Assembly (NCBI GenBank): GCA_021731405.1
Contig: JAKFXN010000004.1
Location: forward strand, 12,267-76,266
Direction: 5' to 3'
DNA from: Candidatus Parcubacteria bacterium
GTDB taxonomy: Bacteria > Patescibacteria > Paceibacteria > UBA9973 > UBA918
Length of the DNA stretch: 64,000 nucleotides
Part shown: positions 21,535 through 29,329 of the stretch, piece after piece
Layout of the letters: every line of letters starts with the position of its first letter
Position numbering within the stretch: the stretch's first letter is position 1
The notes under the pieces: model-generated
Told to the model about the DNA's origin: nothing
The model's input: the letters and a program-made list of their open reading frames with translations, nothing else
Databases searched by the model: none
Position numbers and translations under genes: made by a program

Positions 21535-21927
21535 ATGAAAAATTTTGTGGCTGAGTTTAAAGCTTTTGCGATGCGAGGTAATGTGATTGACTTGGCAGTG
21601 GCGGTCGTTATTGGCGCAGCGTTTGGGAAAATTGTTTCTTCACTCGTTGAAAATATTGTGACCCCACTCATCGGGGTGCTTTTAGGAGGAGTTAATTTTA
21701 GCGGGCTCTCGCTTCAAATAGGGGAGTCAGTTATTACCTACGGAATATTCTTGCAAAGCATTTTTGACTTTGTGATTATTGCACTCGCTATCTTTATGGC
21801 TATCAAAGCACTGGCAAACTTACAGAAAAAAGAAGAAGCAGCACCCGAAGCACCAAAACCAACACCAGAAGATGTCCTACTCCTGCGTGAGATTAGAGAC
21901 AGTCTACGGAATCGACATTCAAACTAA
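21535..21927 (+). CDS. mscL: Large-conductance mechanosensitive channel MscL
   Basis: 130 residues, usual length. FKAFAMRGNVIDLAVAVVIGAAFGKIVSSLVENIVTPLIGVLLGG (residues 8-53, in consecutive segments) is the N-terminal amphipathic helix and first span with the conserved pore Gly residues. The second span is about 70-95, and the C-terminal helix EDVLLLREIRDSLRN closes the protein. It acts as a pressure-release pore in the cytoplasmic membrane. A TATAAT at about 21484 stands 45 nt upstream of the ATG. A short terminator follows. Confidence 0.95.
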   Translation: MKNFVAEFKAFAMRGNVIDLAVAVVIGAAFGKIVSSLVENIVTPLIGVLLGGVNFSGLSLQIGESVITYGIFLQSIFDFVIIALAIFMAIKALANLQKKEEAAPEAPKPTPEDVLLLREIRDSLRNRHSN

Positions 21928-21940
21928 CAGAAGACAAAAC

Positions 21941-21965
21941 ATGACCTGCTAAGGGTCATTTTTTG
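21941..21965 (+). terminator. Intrinsic terminator of mscL
   Basis: ATGACC / GGTCAT stem, 7-nt loop, T6. Confidence 0.65.
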
Positions 21966-22064
21966 TTGCCTTGAGACCGTCTTTTGTGGAGCAGAAAACA
22001 TTTTTTTTACCCTGAACACTATGCAAGCCCGCAAACGGTTGCTGTAACTGGTTTTTGAAAAAAG

Positions 22065-22073
22065 TTATCCACA
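22065..22073 (+). promoter_or_regulatory. DnaA box upstream of nrd genes
   Basis: TTATCCACA matches the E. coli DnaA-box consensus exactly. DnaA boxes are known upstream of E. coli nrdAB. It is single, so binding strength is uncertain. Confidence 0.45.
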
Positions 22074-22198
22074 CAAATAAGCAGGGGATACAATAAAAAA
22101 AGCTTTAGGTTAGCCATTTGCTAAAATGTGAACGCTTTTTTAAAGAATGGTATTATCTAGGGACGCACGAGTCTCTCCACCGTGTGTCGGAGGTAACT

Positions 22199-22231
22199 AT
22201 GACACGCTTGTATTTCAAGCTATGCAACTAG
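22199..22231 (+). CDS. Possible 10-residue leader peptide of the nrd transcript
   Basis: ATG-to-TAG ORF encoding MTRLYFKLCN, with GGAGG 5 nt before the ATG and a hairpin that could cover that site. It lies within the nrd leader, 130 bp before nrdB. It is supported only by the ribosome-binding site and position. Confidence 0.25.
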   Translation: MTRLYFKLCN

Positions 22232-22360
22232 AACGCATGGTGTTGTCTATAGCTACGTCATCTTTCTTAAACCTAATTGAGCAGTACACACACGTGTACG
22301 CATCACCGTCGCTTATGTTTGTGAGAGATGAGCAGAGATCTCCATTTAATAAATTTATTC

Positions 22361-23686
22361 ATGTCTAAAAGTATGGAAATCAAAAGTATTCGTAAACGAG
22401 ATGGATCAGTTCAAGAATTCAACATCGACAAAATCGAAGGTGCTATTCTGAAGGCTCTCTACGAAACGAAGGAGGGGGAGGCAGCTGATGCAAAGCGTGT
22501 CGCTGAACTCGTTCACCAAAAAACGATTGCCATGTGTGTACAAGCTGCAACAGCGGCGCCTGACGACCCAAAAGCAAAGAAGTGTGTGGATGGACATCCG
22601 GCGGTGGAGGAAGTCCAAGACTTGGTGGAGCAGGCGCTCATGGAGCTCGACTACTTCGAGACTGCCAAGGCATACATCATTTATCGTAACGCGCGAAAGA
22701 AACTGCGTGAGCGAGATATCTTTAAGAAGCGGACAAACCTCAAGCCGTACGAATATCCAGAACTCTACGAGTATGTGAGTTCGGTGCGACACTCATACTG
22801 GATTCATACTGAGTTTAACTACACGAGTGATGTGAACGACTTCCATGTGAACGTGTCTGCGGCAGAACGAAATACTATCAAGAACGCCATGCTTGCTATC
22901 GCACAGATTGAAGTAGCAGTGAAGACCTTCTGGGGAGACATCTACAAAAAAATGCCGAAGCCAGAAATCGGTGCGGTTGGATTTACTTTTGCAGAAAGTG
23001 AAGTCCGTCATGCTGACGCCTACTCACACCTGCTTGAGATTCTTGGTCTCAATGAAGAGTTTGAAAAGATTACCCAGGTGCCAGTAATGCAAGAGCGTAT
23101 TAAGTACCTAGAAAAGACTATCACCCTTGCGCGGACTGACGAAAACCGCCAGTACATGCACTCTGTGCTTCTGTTCTCGCTCTTTATCGAGCATGTGTCG
23201 CTCTTCTCACAGTTCCTGATTATGATGTCTTTCAACAAGCATCGAAACCTCTTTAAGGGTATTAGCAACGCGGTGGAAGCAACGTCTAAGGAGGAGCAAA
23301 TTCACGGCATGTTTGGTATCGACGTTATCAATACCATCAAGAAGGAACACCCAGAATGGTTTGACGATGCGTGCAAAGAAATGATTATCAAAGCCTGTCA
23401 CGAAGCCTTTGCAGCTGAGAGTAAGGTAGTAGATTGGATTTACGAAGCAGGGGAACTCGATTTCTTGCCATCAGCCAACGTGAAGGAGTTTATTAAGCAT
23501 CGATTCAACAACTCTTTGGTAGCTATCGGACTACCACGTATCTTTGAAGTAAGTGAAGCCCTGCTTGAGGAAACAGATTGGTTTGATAATGAGGTAATTG
23601 CCACAAAGCATGTTGATTTCTTCCACAAGCGCTCAATCAACTACAATAAGCGAAGTGCGAGTGTAACGAGTGACGATTTGTTTTAA
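22361..23686 (+). CDS. nrdB: Ribonucleotide reductase small subunit (R2) with N-terminal ATP-cone
   Basis: 441 residues. Residues about 1-100 form an ATP-cone: IKSIRKRDGSVQEFNIDKIEGAI and the closing ALMELDYFETAKAYIIYR are the usual motifs, with a longer Ala/Lys/Asp-rich middle. The R2 domain follows. Its first metal-ligand helix reads ESEVRHADAYSHLLE, with Glu, His and the Tyr four residues after His that corresponds to the radical Tyr of class Ia. EATSKEEQIHGMFG supplies the second Glu/His set. The large subunit encoded next has no ATP-cone, so allosteric on/off control has moved to R2, as known for some NrdB proteins. ATG 22361 or 22373; an upstream in-frame ATG at 22328 adds no domain. 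Confidence 0.9.
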   Translation: MSKSMEIKSIRKRDGSVQEFNIDKIEGAILKALYETKEGEAADAKRVAELVHQKTIAMCVQAATAAPDDPKAKKCVDGHPAVEEVQDLVEQALMELDYFETAKAYIIYRNARKKLRERDIFKKRTNLKPYEYPELYEYVSSVRHSYWIHTEFNYTSDVNDFHVNVSAAERNTIKNAMLAIAQIEVAVKTFWGDIYKKMPKPEIGAVGFTFAESEVRHADAYSHLLEILGLNEEFEKITQVPVMQERIKYLEKTITLARTDENRQYMHSVLLFSLFIEHVSLFSQFLIMMSFNKHRNLFKGISNAVEATSKEEQIHGMFGIDVINTIKKEHPEWFDDACKEMIIKACHEAFAAESKVVDWIYEAGELDFLPSANVKEFIKHRFNNSLVAIGLPRIFEVSEALLEETDWFDNEVIATKHVDFFHKRSINYNKRSASVTSDDLF

Positions 23687-23715
23687 GAGTTTGTTAGTAA
23701 TTGTAATTTACGTAT

Positions 23716-25404
23716 ATGGAACCGTGGTATTGGTTGAATGACAACAGTCGGGGATTCTTAGATCGAGGATACCTCGCCCCAGGACAAACAGCGGAAGAAC
23801 GAATTCGCGTAATTGCAGAAGCGGCTGAGAAGTTTCTCGGACGCCCTGGTTTTGCTGACAAATTTTATGAGTACATGGGGAAGGGGTGGATTTCACTCGC
23901 ATCTCCAGTGTGGTCAAATTTTGGCGTAAAGAAAGGACTACCAATCAGTTGCTTCGGTTCGTACGTGGCAGACAGTATGGGGAGTATTCTCTATACCAAT
24001 GCAGAAGTAGGGATGATGAGTAAGTTTGGCGGTGGATGCTCCGGCTACTTTGGTGATCTTCGTGAACGAGGCTCTGGCATTTCTGACAATGGACATTCAT
24101 CGGGTTCAGTACACTTCATGCAGCTCTTTGAGACGTTGGTGGATGTGGTGAGTCAGGGGTCAGTTCGTCGCGGACATTTTTCACCGTACCTTCCGGTTGA
24201 ACACCCAGACATCATGGAATTTTTGGATATCGGAACAGAAGGAAACCCAATCCAAAAGCTCACCCACGCTGTTACGGTAACTGATAAGTGGATGGAAGAT
24301 ATGATTGGGGGAGATGAGGAGAAGCGGGCTATCTGGGCACGAGTCATACAAAGACGCGGAGAAATGGGATATCCGTATATCTTGTTTAAGGATACTGCCA
24401 ACAAAAACACGGTAGATACCTACAAAGACAAAGGACTTACTATCTACGCTAGTAACATGTGTAGTGAAATCATGCTCCCGTCTCGTGAAGACTGGTCGTT
24501 TGTGTGTTGTCTCTCATCTATAAACCTTCTCCACTACGATGCCTGGAAAGATACCGACTTGGTAGAAACAATGATTTCTTTCTTGGACGCAGTAATGGAA
24601 GACTTTATCCAGAAGCTTGAAGCAATGCGCGATAGTGAAGATTCTGATAAGCGTCTTGGTTTTAGTTTTATGGAACGAGCATACAACTTTGCTAAGGCAA
24701 ACCGCGCCCTTGGACTCGGTGTACTCGGCTGGCACTCACTACTGCAAGCCAAGCACCTTTCATTTGAAGCAGAAGAAGCACAAGCACTCAACGTAGAAGT
24801 ATTTAAATTAATAAAGGAGCAAGCTGACGCAGCAAGTAAGAAGCTTGCTGTAGAACTCGGTGAACCAGAAGTACTCAAGGGATATGGTCGCCGCAACACT
24901 ACGCTTCTGGCTATTGCGCCAACTACTTCAAGTGCGTTCATCTTAGGACAGGTATCGCAAGGAATTGAACCTATCTGGTCAAACTGTTACATGAAGGACG
25001 TCGCGAAGATGAAGGTGACTATCAAGAACCAATCACTCGTCGCACTTTTGGCAGAGAAGGGGAAGGACACCAAAGAAGTGTGGGACAGTATTCGCGATGC
25101 AGACGGTTCAGTCCAGCATCTCGATTTCCTGACGGAAAATGAACGAGCCGTCTTTCGTACCTTTGCTGAGATTGACCAAGCGATGGTCATCAAACAAGCC
25201 GCTGATAGACAGGTCTATATCGACCAAGGACAGTCTCTCAACATTATGGTTGAGCCAGCGACGCCGGTAAAAGAAATCAATCAGCTTTACATCAATGCGT
25301 GGAAGCAGGGAATTAAGTCTCTCTACTACCAGCACAGTATGAACGCCGCGCAGCAAATGGTTCGAAAGAAGCTCGCTGCAAACGCCAAAGAAGTGAAGGA
25401 GTAA
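23716..25404 (+). CDS. nrdA: Ribonucleotide reductase large subunit (catalytic)
   Basis: 562 residues, short for NrdA because the N-terminal ATP-cone is absent. It reduces ribonucleoside diphosphates with R2. Visible: PISCFGSYVADS (first active-site Cys), ASNMCSEIMLP (the NxCxE thiyl-radical loop), FVCCLSSINLL (partner Cys), and KSLYYQHSMNAAQ near the end (the YY pair of the radical path). The last 30 residues are Lys/Ala-rich and contain no Cys, so the usual C-terminal pair that passes electrons from thioredoxin or glutaredoxin is missing. It lies 29 nt after nrdB and is followed by a terminator. Confidence 0.92.
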   Translation: MEPWYWLNDNSRGFLDRGYLAPGQTAEERIRVIAEAAEKFLGRPGFADKFYEYMGKGWISLASPVWSNFGVKKGLPISCFGSYVADSMGSILYTNAEVGMMSKFGGGCSGYFGDLRERGSGISDNGHSSGSVHFMQLFETLVDVVSQGSVRRGHFSPYLPVEHPDIMEFLDIGTEGNPIQKLTHAVTVTDKWMEDMIGGDEEKRAIWARVIQRRGEMGYPYILFKDTANKNTVDTYKDKGLTIYASNMCSEIMLPSREDWSFVCCLSSINLLHYDAWKDTDLVETMISFLDAVMEDFIQKLEAMRDSEDSDKRLGFSFMERAYNFAKANRALGLGVLGWHSLLQAKHLSFEAEEAQALNVEVFKLIKEQADAASKKLAVELGEPEVLKGYGRRNTTLLAIAPTTSSAFILGQVSQGIEPIWSNCYMKDVAKMKVTIKNQSLVALLAEKGKDTKEVWDSIRDADGSVQHLDFLTENERAVFRTFAEIDQAMVIKQAADRQVYIDQGQSLNIMVEPATPVKEINQLYINAWKQGIKSLYYQHSMNAAQQMVRKKLAANAKEVKE

Positions 25405-25443
25405 AACTAAAAGCGCCGACCCCTAGGGGTTGGTGCTTTTAGT
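25405..25443 (+). terminator. Intrinsic terminator of the nrd genes
   Basis: AACTAAAAGC-type long stem closing over CCCCTAGGGG, followed by TTTTAGTTT. Confidence 0.8.
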
Positions 25444-25554
25444 TTGTAAACACCACCCTTGCTTGCAAGCTTATTTTTCTAGGAGTACCATGTTTAATAC
25501 CTCAGGCCAATGGTGGCAGGAGGAGAAACAAGTACCTTCACAGAGGAGTAAAAA

Positions 25555-25767
25555 ATGGGAAATCAAACAGGCGGTGACTTTTGCGGCGGCCTACCGACTG
25601 AAGAACGGAATCTGCTCACGGGCAGTACCACCAAAACAACCACAACCAATGGATCCTGCGGTTCCGATACCAGTCATCTCTCAAACACCCGCCTTGCCCG
25701 GCAGGCCACCAACCCGGTGAGTCAACTGCGGCCTGGTTGGCACCCCAATCTCAAACCCAAGGGTTGA
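25555..25767 (+). CDS. Small ORFan, 70 residues
   Basis: 70 residues starting MGNQTGGDFCGGLP, rich in Thr, Gly, Asn and Ser, likely unstructured, with two Cys in Gly-flanked settings. GAGGAG stands 6 nt before the ATG, and an intrinsic terminator follows about 17 nt after the stop. A second, overlapping frame (25490-25720, 76 residues, start MFNTSGQWW) also has AGGAG at a good distance, so the real product could be that one or both. The unit lies just after the nrd terminator and has its own terminator. No function can be assigned. Confidence 0.4.
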   Translation: MGNQTGGDFCGGLPTEERNLLTGSTTKTTTTNGSCGSDTSHLSNTRLARQATNPVSQLRPGWHPNLKPKG

Positions 25768-25783
25768 TTCCAACCCAAGCCAC

Positions 25784-25810
25784 AAAGCCGCCCTTCACCA
25801 GGCGGCTTTT
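25784..25810 (+). terminator. Intrinsic terminator of the small ORFan
   Basis: AAAGCCGCC / GGCGGCTTTT stem with an 8-nt loop. Confidence 0.75.
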
Positions 25811-25897
25811 CACATTTTAGCTAGGAGATAATTGACACTAAGGGTAAGCAGTTGTAGTCTAAATAGGGTTCTTTTCACAACGCAACAGGAGAAATAG

Positions 25898-26248
25898 ATG
25901 CCAGCAGGCAGAAGACAAGAGGGTCGTGTGGGGTTCGGTCGAAAATCAGTCAAGGACGATAAAAGAAGCCTGACTCCGGCGGCAGATAAAACAGCACCTA
26001 AGGCTGCTGAAGATGTAAAGGAATGGTTCGAGAGAACTGTCGAGGATGAAGATCTGAAGCAATTTGCCCGTGACAACCCTTCCATCTTTCCCTTCGCAGT
26101 GGAGCGGGCTAAGAAATATGGTCGCTCTGAAAAGGAAATCAATGATTTGATTGTTCAGGCCATCACGGCAGAGTACAGTGCCAGACGAGTTCAAAAAAAA
26201 CACAGAAGGATTGTCGCCGCCTGTCAGTCGTATCACAGAACTCCCTAA
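25898..26248 (+). CDS. Small basic ORFan
   Basis: 116 residues. The N-terminus (MPAGRRQEGRVGFGRKSVK) is strongly basic and likely disordered. The middle (about 35-95) is helical and charged: EDVKEWFERTVEDEDLKQFA and YGRSEKEINDLIVQAITAEY. The C-terminus is basic (RRVQKKHRRIV). This composition suits a nucleic-acid-binding protein, but no family is recognised. AGGAG stands 7 nt before the ATG, and a terminator follows after about 20 nt. It is the second of the two small accessory units behind the nrd genes. Confidence 0.55.
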   Translation: MPAGRRQEGRVGFGRKSVKDDKRSLTPAADKTAPKAAEDVKEWFERTVEDEDLKQFARDNPSIFPFAVERAKKYGRSEKEINDLIVQAITAEYSARRVQKKHRRIVAACQSYHRTP

Positions 26249-26269
26249 CCGCAGAACCACCTCACCCAC

Positions 26270-26296
26270 AAAGCGCCCCTTACAAGGCGCTTTTTT
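26270..26296 (+). terminator. Intrinsic terminator of the basic ORFan
   Basis: AAAGCGCC / GGCGC stem, T6. Confidence 0.8.
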
Positions 26297-26368
26297 CGTA
26301 GGTGTTGAAAGCTCGACTATTCTTCTTCTGGGGCAGTGTATTATGTAGAGAAGCTTCTGATGTGTAAG

Positions 26369-26425
26369 GACAGAGAGCAGGGACTACGTATCGCGACTAC
26401 GCAGTCCCCGCTCTCTGTCTTTTTA
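26369..26425. terminator. Long hairpin before the matrixin-like gene
   Basis: GACAGAGAGC-A-GGGACT pairs with its mirror (one mismatch) around an 18-nt loop and is followed by TTTTTATTTT. About 90 bp separate the preceding stop from this hairpin. It may be a terminator of an unseen short transcript. Confidence 0.55.
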
Positions 26426-26462
26426 TTTTATTTAAACGATATCTGGTATTATTTGAGATACT

Positions 26463-27407
26463 ATGCGTCCGCTATTTGGAATTTTAGCTCTGGTCGTCTT
26501 GCTCTTTGGGGTGAGTAATTGGTATGTAGAGACAGCCGCTATCTGCCCAGTACCTATTTCGTATCGTCTCGGGGATTTTGATGAACGTTTTTTGATTACA
26601 AAAGAAGAAGCTACTGAAGTTTTGGCGGATGCGGAGCGGGTCTGGGAGGAGGCTCTCGGACGGGACTTATTTGTGTACGAGGACGATTCAACCTTTGCGG
26701 TTAATTTTATTTTTGATGAACGACAACAGCTTGCTCGGACCGAAGAAGAGTGGCGCATGAATCTTGATAAGCAAGAACTTCTTAGTACTTCAGCCATAGA
26801 GCGAGTAAAGGCAGAGGGGGTTGTGTATCAAGCGCTCCAGGCTGATTATGAAGAAAAACGAACTGCCTATGAGACACGCTTATCTTCATACAATGAAGAA
26901 GTGGAGACTTATAATGCTGAAGGAGGAGCTCCAGAAGAAGAGTTTGAAGAGCTCGAGGAAGAGCAGGAGCAACTGAGTGATATTTTGCGGGAGCTTATGA
27001 CTTTAGAAAAAGAACTCAACGCCAAAGCTGAAGGAATAAATAAGCTTGGTGAAGAAGGGAATGCTCTTATCGAAGCCTATAACGCCGAAGTATTAAAGTA
27101 TAACGAGGTCTATGGAAATCGTGACTTGTATACACAGGGAGATTTTCAGCGCGACCAAATAAACGTCTATAAATTTAGTGATACTACCGAACTCACCAAG
27201 GTGATTGCGCACGAATTTGGGCACGCGCTAGGCATCGGTCACGTTGAAGGGGTTGAGTCAATCATGTACTATTTAATGGCAGAACAACCAGATACCATCA
27301 TTCCGACTATTGAAGATCGAACTGCATTGGTGGAACTCTGCGGAGATGGTACTGGGTTTTCTCATCAAGCCCGAAAAATTATTCGTTCCGCATTATCATT
27401 CTTATAA
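26463..27407 (+). CDS. Membrane-anchored matrixin-like metalloprotease
   Basis: 314 residues. An N-terminal hydrophobic segment (about 3-22) acts as anchor or signal. The zinc motif IAHEFGHALGIGHVEG (about 242-257) is the full HExxHxxGxxH of metzincins, followed by ESIMYYLM, the Met-turn. Between the N-terminal substrate-like part and the zinc site there is a long charged helical insertion (about 110-215) rich in Glu, which ordinary matrixins lack; it looks coiled-coil. A Glu/Leu-rich C-terminus ends the protein. It is probably exported and cleaves surface or external proteins. It precedes the SIMPL gene by 9 nt, so the two may be one unit. Confidence 0.8.
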   Translation: MRPLFGILALVVLLFGVSNWYVETAAICPVPISYRLGDFDERFLITKEEATEVLADAERVWEEALGRDLFVYEDDSTFAVNFIFDERQQLARTEEEWRMNLDKQELLSTSAIERVKAEGVVYQALQADYEEKRTAYETRLSSYNEEVETYNAEGGAPEEEFEELEEEQEQLSDILRELMTLEKELNAKAEGINKLGEEGNALIEAYNAEVLKYNEVYGNRDLYTQGDFQRDQINVYKFSDTTELTKVIAHEFGHALGIGHVEGVESIMYYLMAEQPDTIIPTIEDRTALVELCGDGTGFSHQARKIIRSALSFL

Positions 27408-27416
27408 TAACTTTTT

Positions 27417-28205
27417 ATGGATAAAACTTTTTTTAGTTTCACATACAATCGTTTACTCACAACGTTGGCGCTCGTAACACTGGTTGCGGCTCTCGGGACC
27501 TACGCATACTACACACTCCAACAATCAAAATATATCTACACCGGGCCAACCACTATCTCAATTACGGGAGAAGGAGAGGTGGTCGGAGTACCAGACATTG
27601 GCACCTTTAGTTTCTCAGTTACCGAAGCTGGGGCTGATGCTGCCGCTGCCCAAGCTGCTTCAGGAGCAAAGATTAATGATATCCTCGCCGCTCTTAAAGA
27701 GCAGGGGATTGAAGAGCGAGATATCAAGACCGAGTACTACAGCCTGTATCCAAAGTATAAGTATGAGACGGGAGTTTGTTTCCCAGGTTCGTATTGTCCG
27801 GGAGAGCAAGTACAGGATGGTTTTGAAGTAAATCAAACTATCGTGGTAAAGGTGCGTGACCTTACAAAAGCTGGCGCACTCCTTGCGCTTGCTGGAGAGA
27901 AGGGAGCAACAAACATCAGTGGTCTTTCATTTACTATTGATGAGCCAGAAATACTGAAGGCTGAAGCGCGTACTCTTGCCATTGCCGACGCAAAAGCAAA
28001 AGCAGCGGTGCTCGCAGATGAGCTTGATGTTCGCTTGGTAAAGATGGTTGGATACTACGAAGATGAGTACGCAACTCCATATTATGACGCCCGTATGGGA
28101 GGAGACATGATGATGTCAGAACAGGCCGCCTACTCTGCACCGTCAGTGCCAACAGGAGAAAACACCACCACCAGTCGAGTCACTATTACCTACCAAGTTC
28201 GCTAG
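27417..28205 (+). CDS. SIMPL-domain (DUF541) membrane-anchored protein
   Basis: 262 residues: an N-terminal transmembrane helix (about 14-32) and a SIMPL/DUF541 domain (about 44-260) with TTISITGEGEVVGVPDIGTFSFSV at its start, the usual 'i.V.G.G.v...PD.a.' block, and the repeating AxAKAxxLA helix (ADAKAKAAVLADELDVRL) and final SRVTITYQV strand. The family is periplasmic or surface-exposed and of poorly known role, often linked to stress. Two Cys in VCFPGSYCPG may form a disulfide. It follows the protease by 9 nt and ends at a terminator. Confidence 0.88.
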   Translation: MDKTFFSFTYNRLLTTLALVTLVAALGTYAYYTLQQSKYIYTGPTTISITGEGEVVGVPDIGTFSFSVTEAGADAAAAQAASGAKINDILAALKEQGIEERDIKTEYYSLYPKYKYETGVCFPGSYCPGEQVQDGFEVNQTIVVKVRDLTKAGALLALAGEKGATNISGLSFTIDEPEILKAEARTLAIADAKAKAAVLADELDVRLVKMVGYYEDEYATPYYDARMGGDMMMSEQAAYSAPSVPTGENTTTSRVTITYQVR

Positions 28206-28217
28206 GGAAGGATTAAT

Positions 28218-28260
28218 GCACTATGAAAAAGCGCCCCATTAGGGCGTTTTTTCGTAGTGC
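28218..28260. terminator. Intrinsic terminator after the SIMPL gene
   Basis: AAAAAGCGCCC with its mirror, T6, extended further by GCACTA/TAGTGC outside. Confidence 0.85.
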
Positions 28261-28271
28261 AGACACACACT

Positions 28272-28299
28272 TTGACTTTAGAGTAATCTCAGGTATAAT
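28272..28299 (+). promoter_or_regulatory. Promoter of secE-nusG
   Basis: TTGACT (28272-28277), 16 nt, TATAAT (28294-28299). The transcript would begin just before a short CGCC/GGCG hairpin followed by T5 (28310-28327). Confidence 0.7.
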
Positions 28300-28348
28300 G
28301 AGAGGTAATCCGCCCTAGAGGCGTTTTTATTTTGGTTAATTAATATCT

Positions 28349-28540
28349 ATGAGCAATCTAAGCAATTACTTCAAAGCCACTTTGGCAGAAATGAAGCAAG
28401 TATCTTGGCCGAGTCAACGCCAAGCGTTTCTCTATACCTTCTTGGTGATTACCATCTCTGTATTGGTAGCGCTTTTCTTGAGTGCGTTTGATTATCTCTT
28501 CAGTCTTGGGATTGATGCTATTGTTAGTAGTAACATATAA
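28349..28540 (+). CDS. secE: Preprotein translocase subunit SecE
   Basis: 63 residues, the minimal single-span SecE. The amphipathic surface helix YFKATLAEMKQVSWPSQRQA (about 7-26) carries the conserved E-x-x-K-x-x-W-P motif, followed by one transmembrane helix (about 28-52). SecE clamps SecY in the membrane. It stands before nusG and rplK in the conserved order. The leader contains a small hairpin and T-run right after the transcription start. Confidence 0.93.
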   Translation: MSNLSNYFKATLAEMKQVSWPSQRQAFLYTFLVITISVLVALFLSAFDYLFSLGIDAIVSSNI

Positions 28541-28550
28541 ATAATCTACT

Positions 28551-29096
28551 ATGGCTAAACAACACAGCACGGGAGAGCGGCATTGGTACGCTATCCATAC
28601 ATACTCAGGGTATGAAAATGCGGTTACTCGAAACCTCAAGCAGCGTATTGACTCACTTGGCATGAATGACAAAATTTTTAGTGTCGTTGTACCAACTGAA
28701 AAAAAGATTCGCGTGAAGGGAGGAAAGCGAGTAATGGAAGAAGAGCGAATTTACCCAGGATACGTACTGGTAGAAATGATTGTAGACGATGAGTCTTGGT
28801 ATGTAGTTCGAAACACTCCACGCGTAACTGGTTTCGTAGGAAGTGGTACCCAACCAGTACCGCTCACTGAAGCTGAGTACAGCGCTCTGATGAAGCAAAT
28901 GTCGACTGATGAGGTAAAGCACAAGCTTGACCTTACTCCAGGCGATATCATCACCATTGTGGATGGGCCGTTCAAGGAACTAGAAGGAAAGGTAGGAGAA
29001 GTAGACGAGAAGAGCGGAAAGGTGAAGGTATTGGTGTCTATGTTTGGACGCGAAACGCCCGTTGAGCTCGACTTCCTCCAAGTTAAAAAAGTCTAA
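28551..29096 (+). CDS. nusG: Transcription termination/antitermination factor NusG
   Basis: 181 residues, standard length. The NGN domain begins with HWYAIHTYSGYENAVTRNL (about 9-27), contains RIYPGYVLVEM and WYVVRNTPRVTGFVG, and the KOW domain is at GDIITIVDGPFKELEGKVGEVD (about 128-149). NusG binds RNA polymerase and couples transcription to translation through S10 or to Rho. It is 10 nt after secE and is followed by a strong terminator, so rplK is transcribed separately here. Confidence 0.95.
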   Translation: MAKQHSTGERHWYAIHTYSGYENAVTRNLKQRIDSLGMNDKIFSVVVPTEKKIRVKGGKRVMEEERIYPGYVLVEMIVDDESWYVVRNTPRVTGFVGSGTQPVPLTEAEYSALMKQMSTDEVKHKLDLTPGDIITIVDGPFKELEGKVGEVDEKSGKVKVLVSMFGRETPVELDFLQVKKV

Positions 29097-29126
29097 TATC
29101 ACGGCATCTACGTCGTCAGACTACAG

Positions 29127-29170
29127 AAAAAGGGCCTCGTCGTACGACATGTACGCCTCGGCCCTTTTTC
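29127..29170 (+). terminator. Intrinsic terminator of secE-nusG
   Basis: AAAAAGGGCC pairs with GGCCCTTTTT around an inner GTAC-GTAC stem. Confidence 0.85.
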
Positions 29171-29232
29171 TTTGTCTTCCTCGTATCTACCGTAATCTTA
29201 GACTTTTTACTGTAACGAAGCGGCCTTTTCTC

Positions 29233-29261
29233 TTGCAAAACAGGGTTTTTTCTTGTACGAT
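29233..29261 (+). promoter_or_regulatory. Promoter of rplK
   Basis: TTGCAA (29233-29238), 17 nt, TACGAT (29256-29261). The leader carries a GGCTTG/CAAGCC hairpin at about 29278-29304. Confidence 0.65.
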
Positions 29262-29329
29262 ACGCAGGCTTCAAAGGTCGGCTTGGTTATGGAACAAGCC
29301 TACTTTCAACATTAATCCATATACACAAC

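Larger units (their letters stand above)
21928..22360 (+). promoter_or_regulatory. Long leader/regulatory region of the ribonucleotide reductase genes
   Basis: 433 bp without a long gene. It holds the mscL terminator (21941-21965), a perfect DnaA box TTATCCACA (22065-22073), candidate -10 boxes TAAAAT (22122-22127, with an extended TG) and TATTAT (22151-22156), a hairpin around 22172-22193, and a tiny ORF with a strong Shine-Dalgarno (22199-22231). No AdoCbl riboswitch or NrdR box is evident by eye. Confidence 0.5.

Noticed and set aside
22065..22073. Replication origin at the DnaA box
   Set aside because: Only one perfect box, no cluster, no AT-rich repeat array and no dnaA/dnaN next to it.
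19250..25760. Homology between the 19037 and 25555 genes from the shared GW.PNL words
   Set aside because: Only five residues agree and the rest of the proteins differ in length and composition.
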